A DNA stretch of 64,000 nucleotides from Toxorhynchites rutilus septentrionalis (Eukaryota; Arthropoda; Insecta; Diptera; Culicidae), in the NCBI RefSeq assembly GCF_029784135.1, contig NC_073745.1, positions 314,764,787 through 314,828,786 of the forward strand, read 5' to 3'. Position 1 is the stretch's first letter. Each line of letters opens with the position of its first letter. This document shows positions 56,548-64,000 of the stretch, piece after piece. The notes beneath the pieces were generated by a model, which saw only the letters and a list, made by a program, of their open reading frames with translations, was not told the DNA's origin and did no database searches. Position numbers and translations under genes: made by a program.

Positions 56548-57962
56548 CTGGAACGAGAAGAGAAAACAAAAGCCGGTCAAGTACAGAACAGTAAGTGCAG
56601 AACCCCACCGTAAAGCGGATTTATTTCCCACCAGAGGCAACTTCGTGAAGATTAATAGGTTGTTCGAAGTGTAATTTTCTCGGTTAGTGCAGTTTTCCAC
56701 GCAGGTGTAATGTGAACGAATGGCAAAAGGAATCATCCTCGGGAGAGATAAAAAATCTAAAGAGATTGTAAAATATGCACTCGTAAGAAAAAAAAAAGCA
56801 TTTCAACCCAGTGAAGAGCAACGATAAATATGGGATTACATTTGCACTTTTACAGCATATATTTTACAACGTTTTTTCTTCGGTACTATGCCAACGATGG
56901 TTGTACCTTCTTGTCTTCTAATTTTACGAAGGGTGTAATAAGTTGTTTTATTAAAACTTTAATTGCTTGGTGACACAAATGTTACGAAGATAAAGAAATT
57001 AAACAAAAAATCAATTCAGTTTTTATTCCCAGAAAGCTTCGAATGCTTTTATTACATCTAGACAAAGCAACGGTTCTGTGTGGTTCAGATTCCTAATCTA
57101 TATTGATAAGAAGGTGAAGATTGGGCAATCGGATCTTCAACATGGAACAGATCAATTTTCAAGAAGTAAATGTTAATAAATGCTATTTATACAATTTATA
57201 CAGGGTCCGTCATTCTCAGGAACAAATGCAAGATTTTTAATTACATTTTTCAACATGGTCCACAATGAGCTCAGCAATTATGTTGCTTCACTGAGTAAAC
57301 TTTTCTTTACAACTCCTGACTGTTCATTCGTGTTGATGAGAAGCTATCTGAATAACAAACGTATTGCCTCTCTTTAGTGCAACAAGTTTTCACCTCCAGT
57401 TTTTCACCGAAGAACATAACTCTCACCGCAACAAAATATCTTCTTCACATACGGCTTGAAATGTGCTGCACTTTGCACTTGTATTTCTAATCCGGAAACA
57501 ATGCTCGAATTTACGAAAATTGAATGATCGATCGAAAAAAAGGCACGAAATATTCCAAACACACTCCTAAATTCACAGAAGCTATCTCCCAGTTAAAAAT
57601 TATGGAAATCAATTCGTTTTTTATTACTTCAGAATACATCGAAATTTCATTAAAAAAAACAATCCTCTACAATAAAAGTTACGATTCGGTTATTCAACGA
57701 ATACGCATAACACTTTGTACTTCTGGTACATATCGCGATGAAATGCTCCTCAGATTTGCTCAAAGCTTTGATCGATCGGCTCAGAAAAACGGCTGACGTA
57801 TCGAAGTGAAACGTTTTCAGAGGTTTTTCGGGAATCTAAAAACTACCCTTCTAACATTAGTATTAACTATTAAGCTTACCAATTTACAGTTCATTTCTAA
57901 AAACCTACAAGATACCTGATTTTGACACTTTTTGTAAATAAATGTAGAAAATTTCAATAATA
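56548..57962. other. RGK upstream intron or flank, unassigned
   Basis: No coding exon recognised. 57540-57660 shares an unnamed repeat with 45390-45490. Confidence 0.35.
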
Positions 57963-58665
57963 TTAGGTTGGGGAAAAAGTTATCCATTATTTCCTCGTTG
58001 GCTGGCTTTGGTGATCAATATCTCGCGTAGTATCGATCATTCAATTTCAAGTTTAGGCTCGTTGTAAAGTTGGCACTTCACACCAAAGAAAACTTTTTTG
58101 TTGTTTTGTGTTTGTTCCATTCAGTTGTGAGTAACAGGGTGGTAACAATGGAGGTCAACAAAGAGAAAATTCGATACATTTTTTACTTTTCATTTTATAA
58201 ATGCGAAAAAGCAAGCCAGCCCGCTGTTAATCATGTTTTTGGCGCCGATGCTGCAACAATAAAATACGTGCAATTTGGTTTATTAAAAAAAAAAAATTTT
58301 TTTGTATAATAAACTAAATTCAGATCTCTAATGTCAACAAATAGACCGTTTGAAGCTAGCGATTGACCAGAAACGCCCAGAATTTACCAACAGAAGAGAC
58401 GTTTCGTTCTTTCAGGACAACGCAAGGTCACACAATTCCGAGGGCTTGGTTGAGATGTTTCAATGCATCCACCATATCCTGGCACCAAGCGATTACCACC
58501 TTTTTCTCGCATTGCAAAATTTCCAGAGTGATAAGAAATTGGGATCAAAAGTTATGAAGTTACCTTTAGAATGGCAACAAATTTTACAACAGAACGGTGC
58601 ATATTTGACCCAAATCGGACAACCCGAAACAAAAAAAATTATGGATAATTTTTTCCCCAATCTAA
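57963..58665 (+). mobile_element. Internally deleted mariner
   Basis: Ends TTAGGTTGGGGAAAAAGTTATCCAT and ATGGATAATTTTTTCCCCAATCTAA are inverted with two mismatches, with TA on both sides (57961-57962, 58666-58667). 703 bp against about 1.3 kb for a full copy. The terminal repeat differs from that of the intact mariner at 45962, so it is another lineage. Confidence 0.82.
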
Positions 58666-58670
58666 TATAA
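58149..58670 (+). pseudogene. Mariner transposase remnants inside deleted element
   Basis: The N-terminus reads MEVNKEKIRYIFYFSFYKCE and stops by 58309. After a deletion the C-terminal half resumes with LAIDQKRPEF, FFQDNARSHN, ILAPSDYHLFLALQNF and the closing WQQILQQNGAYL. The second and third catalytic Asp blocks survive, while the first is lost. Confidence 0.8.
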
Positions 58671-58789
58671 GCATAGTATATTTTTATACTAGAAACATAA
58701 ACCTTTGGAACTGGAACTGTTGAATTTGAATTTTAACAAAGTTACAACATTTCGAAAATCGTTCAAAAAACTCGACTCGTGTTCTTCTA

Positions 58790-59010
58790 ATTTTTTGTCG
58801 AGTGTACAGTCAGTCAATCGTGAAATTGTAAAGTTGTTAAGGTGACATTTCACACTAAAAAAATCTTTTGCTGTTTCTGTTTCCCATCAGGACAACACAA
58901 GACCACGCGTGTCTATTAGTCGCCCGGCAGAAACACTGGGAGCTTGATTGGGATGTTTTATTCCGGACTAGGCACCAAGCGATTACCACCTTTTTATCGG
59001 ATTGTCGGTC
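58790..59010 (+). pseudogene. Second mariner fragment
   Basis: SHQDNTRPRVSISRPAETLG and PSDYHLFI-like blocks can be read around 58887-58998 with stops. It lacks ends and most of the gene. It shares AAGCGATTACCACCTTTTT with the neighbouring deleted mariner. Confidence 0.65.
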
Positions 59011-59145
59011 CCTATCCCCCGCACAAAAAAGGTTTGCCTGTAGAATCTTCCACCGGACACCCTATGTTCCTACTGTGGGACACAATTCGGTTCCTCTACG
59101 GGTGGCGATGAATGGAACCGGATTATCGATGCCACTCGTAGGGGA

Positions 59146-59747
59146 GCTGCGGGTAAGACGGACAGTGGGGGTATGATGGACAGGTGGTTGATTTGTATAG
59201 TTGCATTATGAATTTCAAATTTCTGTTGATGGGAAACCCTTCTACATGCTATTCTATAATATTTAAACCATCCTATGACAATGAATACTGATCAAAAGTG
59301 GAATAGAGAAACAAAAACCGAAAATTGCAAAAAAAAAACAGTCACATCCAATGTATGAAGGAAAGTGAAGGAATGAATATTCAACTCTTTTTTTATATTG
59401 CTTTTTCTTGTTCTATTTCAGTTACTGGACGCACAAACACTGAGAGAGAGTGAAATTATTCCTCTCGCGAGCAATAAACCTCTACGCTTCGTATATTATG
59501 AACCTGTCCATATACCCCCCCACTACATGTCCATTATGTCGGAACCGATAAAAATGTTCTACCTTTCGGCTTGTTTTAATTTCAGTAAAAAAATGGATTT
59601 TTATAAAACATTCGGCCAGTTATTTCGAAAACCAGTATATTGAACTGTAAGAAACTGCTTTTAAATTTTTGAAAACATGAGTTTCCAAAGATACAATTGA
59701 AGTTTTCCTTAACATGTCCGTCTTACCCCCATCTTACCATTCATCTC
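59146..59747. mobile_element. MITE with GGTAAGACGGACA ends
   Basis: GGGAGCTGCGGGTAAGACGGACA on the left faces the inverse of GGGAGATGAATGG...GGGGGTAAGACGGACA on the right. Length about 600 bp. It carries an unremarkable open frame (59398-59643). Target duplication unclear. Confidence 0.5.
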
Positions 59748-60221
59748 CCATCTCGATCAATAAGGTTTCAAATCGTGAGGTTTTCACATGTAGTATAATT
59801 TATAAAAGTTCCTACACGATCTAAGACGTTTCGTTCTTAGGGGGACCATATTGCCCCTATCTACCATATATCGTTTTTCACACGAAGGAAGTTCTGAACT
59901 CAAAATAACGAATCAATCAGGCGTGTATGCTAAATTTTGTGATTGACTGTATATCTCGAATGAATCCGTGCCAGATTGCACTTTTATATTCCATTTGGGA
60001 ACAAAACAAAGGTGAGCAAGTAAAACGACTCTTCATTGCTACTCGAGATGGAATCTATTCAAGTTACCACGGAATGGGCCATCAGTGTCTATTGATTTTA
60101 ACTAAAATTTTAAATCCTCTCTACATCCGTCCACGCGGTTATTTCCACATTACAATTAATTTGAATTTTCAAATACAGAGCGCGCATGGCGCGCAATGCG
60201 ACTGCGCGTCGCGCATTTCAT
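59748..60221. other. Region upstream of Hsp70-DENN gene
   Basis: Ends in a CpG-rich palindromic stretch GCGCGCATGGCGCGC with GCGCGTCGCGC just downstream (about 60180-60214), next to the likely transcription start. No TATA box or heat-shock element could be identified with confidence. Confidence 0.4.
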
Positions 60222-60721
60222 TCACTCACCCACAGCAGGAATCTCTTCGCTGGTTCTTTCTCGCTCTCGCTCACATTCGCACGTCGGTCGGGTCGATCCA
60301 CTGAACCAAAATTATGTAAACGTCAAACGTGTTGAAATTTGCTTCCGAAGTGAACCAGCTAGCTTGTTTTGTGCGAGGAAGAAAGGGTTTCAGCTGCTGC
60401 AGCAGCAGCTGAGAAGAAAAGTGTTTTTCTTAGTCTAAATGCCCAAGCTTGGGGTGATTTAGTTTCGTGAACGCACTGGAGAAGGATTACTTGCGTGGAT
60501 TGGGGCGAAAAGTGAACGATTTCATGGATTTCGGGACGAACAGTGTGACCTAATCGCGGTGGTATCGATTTGAAGGTGAAAGTGTTTTTTTTTTGTGGTG
60601 AAGTTTGAATCGGGTAGTGGGGGCGAAATAAACAAACATTTCCTGGTTGAGTTAGCGGATTATTACAGCTGCTACTGCTGCTGTTGCTGTTTGGAAATAG
60701 CTCAACAAACCAAAGCAGGAA
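60222..60721 (+). promoter_or_regulatory. Likely start region and 5'-UTR exon of Hsp70-DENN gene
   Basis: TTCATTCACTCAC at 60219 fits an arthropod initiator (TCA(G/T)T). The sequence to 60721 is GC-richer than upstream DNA, includes CAGCAGCAGCTG runs, and ends in a GTAAGT donor (60722). The matching acceptor TTCATTCGCAG ends at 60911. The start site is an inference. Confidence 0.5.
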
Positions 60722-60911
60722 GTAAGTTCGAAAATGCGATCTTTTTGTTTCGCATTGCGAAGTATGTATGAAATCGTAAAATCGAGGAATGGAAAGTAAA
60801 CTTAGCTTAGGAAAAGAATATTTTACGTCATAGATTTAATCCAATCCCAAGATTATACGAGCAATTAAAGTCAATTAAAATGCTTACAGATTATATGTAT
60901 TTCATTCGCAG
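60722..60911 (+). other. 5'-UTR intron (190 bp)
   Basis: GTAAGT donor after GCAGGAA and a CAG acceptor before ACCACCAAGG, with a pyrimidine-poor but plausible 3' end. Predicted from signals only. Confidence 0.6.
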
Positions 60912-60928
60912 ACCACCAAGGAAGCGAA

Positions 60929-60937
60929 ATGTGCTGA
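60929..60937 (+). promoter_or_regulatory. Two-codon upstream ORF (ATG TGC TGA)
   Basis: It lies 28 nt before the main start in a GCGAAATGT context. Minimal uORFs can slow scanning ribosomes. An in-frame TAG at 60941-60943 shows that the main frame cannot start further upstream on this exon. Confidence 0.5.
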
Positions 60938-60964
60938 AGCTAGAAGCCGCAAGCTGGTGAGAAC

Positions 60965-63900
60965 ATGGAGCACAAGGGTCGCAATTCGCTGGCCATCGGA
61001 ATCGATTTCGGAACCAGCTTCTCGAGTGTGGGTGTGTATCGCTGCGGTAAGTTCGAGATAATCACCAATGCGTCGGCAAGCCACCGGATCCCATCCTGCG
61101 TGGCATATACCGACAAGGAGCGGTTGGTGGGTGAGGACGCGTTAGCGCAAGCCGATCGGGATCCTGGCAATGCGGTGCTGAATGTGAAACGGATGCTGGG
61201 TGGGGATAAACAAAGGAAGCTGCAGGTACAATTCAAGGGCGAAACCAAAGGTTACCATCCGGAGGAAATATGCGGAGTGATGCTGGCCAATTTGAAATCG
61301 ATGGCCGAGCGGAAGCTCGGGCAAGTGGTGGGTTCGGCAGTGATTACGGTGCCGGCGGGATTCACCGATGGGCAGAGGCAAGCCATGCTGGATGCTGCGG
61401 CGATAGCCGGAATCAATGTGCTGAGGCTGGTTAATGAGCCCACGGCGGCGGCAATCTCGTTTGGGATCAACAAAAAAGTGATCGGTGAACAGTTTGTGTT
61501 GGTTTGTTCGCTGGGCGGAGGCTACCTGGATGTGACCATTCTGACAATCTACAACGGGGTGTTCCAGGTGAAGGCCACATCCGGTGACACTCAGCTGGGT
61601 GGGACGGATTTTGATGACCGATTTTTAGCGCATTTCTGCAAGGAATTCAACCGAATACACTCGCGTGACATTTCCTCGTGTAAGACGGCTTTGAGGAGAC
61701 TTCGGAAAGCGTGTGAACAAGCCAAACGGACACTTTCCTACACCAATCGGGCGACAATCGAGATCGAAGATCTCTTCGAGGGGCAATCGTTTTCTTCCAT
61801 TCTGAGCCGCGAATTGTTCGATGAGTTGACCCGGGATCTGTCGGATAAGGTTATGCTTCACGTGGAGACGGCACTGCGCAGAGCGAGGAAGGATCGATTT
61901 GCCATCCACGAAATAATGCTGGTGGGAGAGTCCTCCCGGATACCGAAGGTGCAGGTGATGTTGAGTGAGTTCTTCGACCGTCGATCGCTTTGCAGTTCCA
62001 TCAATTCGGACGAAGCGGTTGTCGTGGGGGCATCGATTGCGGCGGCTATTTTGAGTGGGGAACAATCGGCGGAGATACAGGACTTGCTGTGGCTGGATTT
62101 GGTGCCGCGATCGATTGCCCTAGTGTCGGAAAGTGCGATCGAAGGTTCACCAAGGATATTGATCAGTAGAAATTCGACGGTTCCCTTAAAGGTGAAGCAT
62201 CGAGTGAAGAGTTTTCGTGAAGCACAACTGCTGTACGAAGGGGAAAGTGCCATTGTTAGTGATAATGTGATGCTGGGGAAGTTGATAATCGAGGGGTCAT
62301 TTGGGGATATCGAAGACGTGGGGCTGTTGTTCAGCACCGACACGAACGGAGTGCTCCACGCCGTTGTCGAGGGGAACATTGAGCTGAAAGCCACCCTGGA
62401 CAAAGGAAGACTTGAGAGATTCGAAATCGATAGGATCGTTTACGAACACAAAAAGGTTCTGCTGGAAGCCGAAAAGCAGGAGAAAGATGCAGAAGAGCAA
62501 GAATCGCCAAAGGAAACGATTACTAGCTTGAAACCGCTTGATTTAGATGAAAAATTTGGTACCTGGGATCGATTCAGCGAATGGCTTCACTGTATTTGTA
62601 TAGTAACGTTTGATCTGGAGCTTGGCCAAGCCATGGAATTAATCTACCCAAAACATGTTACACTCACCGAGCAGGAGAAAATGAATATCTGCTATTTGGC
62701 ATTTCCGGACTCCAATTCCGGCTGCATGGGAGATTCCCAGTTCCACATTAGGTTACGAGTTTCGCCCGGGTCAGAATCTTCTGCGCTTCGCAAGGAGCAT
62801 TTCGACTTCAACTGCCATTGCCTACCGGTGCATCGGGCCGATCCCGGACACTTCTGGGGGTTCGTGTACTTCCGCCAGATCAAAGATGCCACCCTGAAGC
62901 GAGGTTACTTCCAGAAAAGCTTAGTTCTACTCAGTCGCCTTCCGTTCGTCAATCTGTTCTATGAAATTTGTTCCTTGATCGCTCCCTCGTTCTTCGCCAG
63001 CGGCGAGCCAACGCTGGAAGCCGTCTGTGACAATATTTGCCACTGGCCATCCCTGATGGCGGGTGAGAATCTTTCCCTGCACATTCTAGGCAGCGTTTAC
63101 GAGGTTGCTTTACCAAAACAAAACACCAAAACACCCATCAATGAAAAAATCAAATCCGACACTCCAACATCTCCGGGCTCGCAAGCTCAAATAATCGCAT
63201 CGGTCCACGAGATCGACATCTTCAAGAGTCTCCAGTTTTTCCTGCCACACATTTATCTGCTCTGGGAGCTTGTCCTCACCGGTGAACCCATTGTCGTGAC
63301 CGGCGCCTCGCCAACCGATTGCGCCCACATGGTCCAAACCCTCATGAGCCTGATCAGCCCACTGTCGTACTGCGCCGAGAGTCGCCCCTACTTCACCATC
63401 CACGACACCGAATTCAAAGAGTTCACCCAAAGCAAAACCGCCGGTCACCCACCGATCATTCTCGGCGTAACGAATCCCTTCTTCGCGAAAACCCTCCAAC
63501 ACTGGCCGCACACAATTCGCCTGCAGGACAGCGTCGAAAGCCAACTGCAGCAAAAGCAAAAACAATCACCCCTTCCCAGTGGCGGCTGCGCGTCTTCGAC
63601 CTCAACTTCCTCCGACGCATCGAGCACTCCCCAATCTAAGCTGTCCAAAATCAAACAAATCACCAACAAACTCCTGGATTCGTCCCCCGGGGTCTACACC
63701 CAGTACAAACCTTTCGTCTCGAAGGATAAAGCCTTCATCAAGAAGATCCTGCTCGGCATCAAAACCGAACGCCCCCCGTCAGTACAATCCGCCCTCCTCC
63801 GGCGTCATCTGCTCGAGCTAACCCAAAGCTTCATGATCCCGCTCGAGCGCTACCTGGCCTCGCTGATGCCCCTCCAGAAAGACATCTCACCCTTCAAATC

Positions 63901-64000
63901 CGCCCCCCTGCCGAACCCCTTCAAGCAGGAGGACTTCCTGGCCACCCTCGAGGAGTGTGGCCCCCAGCTGACCTCCACCTGCAAGGGTGACTGGGAGGGA
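60965..64000 (+). CDS. Hsp70-like / DENND6-type fusion protein (3' partial)
   Basis: One uninterrupted frame of 1012 codons runs from ATG (GAACATGG context) past the window edge. Residues 1 to about 500 are Hsp70-like: IGIDFGTSFSSVGVY (phosphate 1, Asp14), VKRMLGG (Lys75), NEPTAAAISFGI (connect 1), SLGGGYLDVTIL (phosphate 2), LVGESSRIPKVQ (adenosine), and a substrate-domain-like LYEGESAIVSDNVMLG. Phosphate 2 has Ser182 in place of the usual Asp, and Tyr replaces the following Thr. The helical lid and EEVD tail are absent. An acidic linker (about 505-528) leads to W534, after which FSEWLHCICIVTFDLELGQA, ICYLAFPDSNSGCMGDSQFH and GPQLTSTCKGDWEG match DENND6/FAM116 DENN proteins, Rab guanine-exchange factors of recycling endosomes. 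Roughly the last 100 residues are missing. A single-exon Hsp70-DENN fusion is unexpected. An unseen spliced alternative is possible, but no stop separates the halves. Confidence 0.9.
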   Translation, partial: MEHKGRNSLAIGIDFGTSFSSVGVYRCGKFEIITNASASHRIPSCVAYTDKERLVGEDALAQADRDPGNAVLNVKRMLGGDKQRKLQVQFKGETKGYHPEEICGVMLANLKSMAERKLGQVVGSAVITVPAGFTDGQRQAMLDAAAIAGINVLRLVNEPTAAAISFGINKKVIGEQFVLVCSLGGGYLDVTILTIYNGVFQVKATSGDTQLGGTDFDDRFLAHFCKEFNRIHSRDISSCKTALRRLRKACEQAKRTLSYTNRATIEIEDLFEGQSFSSILSRELFDELTRDLSDKVMLHVETALRRARKDRFAIHEIMLVGESSRIPKVQVMLSEFFDRRSLCSSINSDEAVVVGASIAAAILSGEQSAEIQDLLWLDLVPRSIALVSESAIEGSPRILISRNSTVPLKVKHRVKSFREAQLLYEGESAIVSDNVMLGKLIIEGSFGDIEDVGLLFSTDTNGVLHAVVEGNIELKATLDKGRLERFEIDRIVYEHKKVLLEAEKQEKDAEEQESPKETITSLKPLDLDEKFGTWDRFSEWLHCICIVTFDLELGQAMELIYPKHVTLTEQEKMNICYLAFPDSNSGCMGDSQFHIRLRVSPGSESSALRKEHFDFNCHCLPVHRADPGHFWGFVYFRQIKDATLKRGYFQKSLVLLSRLPFVNLFYEICSLIAPSFFASGEPTLEAVCDNICHWPSLMAGENLSLHILGSVYEVALPKQNTKTPINEKIKSDTPTSPGSQAQIIASVHEIDIFKSLQFFLPHIYLLWELVLTGEPIVVTGASPTDCAHMVQTLMSLISPLSYCAESRPYFTIHDTEFKEFTQSKTAGHPPIILGVTNPFFAKTLQHWPHTIRLQDSVESQLQQKQKQSPLPSGGCASSTSTSSDASSTPQSKLSKIKQITNKLLDSSPGVYTQYKPFVSKDKAFIKKILLGIKTERPPSVQSALLRRHLLELTQSFMIPLERYLASLMPLQKDISPFKSAPLPNPFKQEDFLATLEECGPQLTSTCKGDWEG

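Noticed and set aside
61625..63669. Minus-strand open frames opposite the fusion gene
   Set aside because: They are shadows of the long plus-strand coding frame.

Overview
This is a repeat-rich, AT-rich dipteran nuclear contig, most likely from a culicine (Aedes-type) mosquito. The evidence is GT-AG introns, a Feilai-like SINE with a 14-bp target-site duplication, two DD37E Tc1/mariner-superfamily elements of a type first described in mosquitoes, and an RGK GTPase that reads like the insect orthologues. There is no sign of operons, Shine-Dalgarno sites or CRISPR.

Two host protein genes frame the window. On the minus strand an RGK-family (Rad/Gem/Kir) small GTPase is present as eight exons: 56446-56547, 52075-52224, 51083-51193, 50755-50849, 741-832, 479-671, 270-405 and 1-205. 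All have canonical splice sites and matching phases. The first exon(s) and the C-terminal tail lie outside the window or were not found. The intron between the P-loop exon (50755-50849) and the next exon (741-832) is about 49.9 kb and holds nearly everything else in the window. On the plus strand, 60965-64000 is one uninterrupted frame of 1012 codons, open at the window edge. It joins an Hsp70-like protein (residues 1 to about 500) to a DENND6-type DENN protein (residues about 530 onward). A two-codon uORF and a 190-bp 5'-UTR intron precede it. This fusion is the most striking host gene here.

The large intron is a nested graveyard of transposons. From left to right it holds: a Feilai-like SINE (1236-1723); many copies of a CTAG-ended, TC-starting Helitron-like family, one with six tandem 143-bp units (21221-22191); a hAT-like element with 8-bp duplication (5561-6558); a degenerate DDE element (10087-11100); an intact DD37E transposon (11572-12869) inside a tandem repeat that preserves its empty site; a candidate 18-bp-stem hairpin (19921-19976); Tc1 debris; a DD37E element with a 34-nt deletion over its first catalytic motif (25827-27083); a three-layer nest of transposons (27895-33041) whose innermost layer carries a spliced, frameshifted gene of an unusual DDE/RNase-H-like type; a TTAA-flanked MITE (35398-35705); another hAT nest (38039-39861); a tRNA-Leu(UAG) gene (40944-41023); a 1.6-kb foldback element (41098-42710); and an intact mariner (45962-47240). 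The upstream RGK introns hold BEL/Pao and Tc1 remnants. The stretch between the last RGK exon found and the fusion gene holds two mariner remnants and one MITE.

The elements date one another: the intact mariner and intact DD37E are youngest, and the nests give an order of insertion. Family names given without qualification rest on visible motifs. Helitron-like, piggyBac-like and CACTA-like labels are inferences from ends and target sites only.
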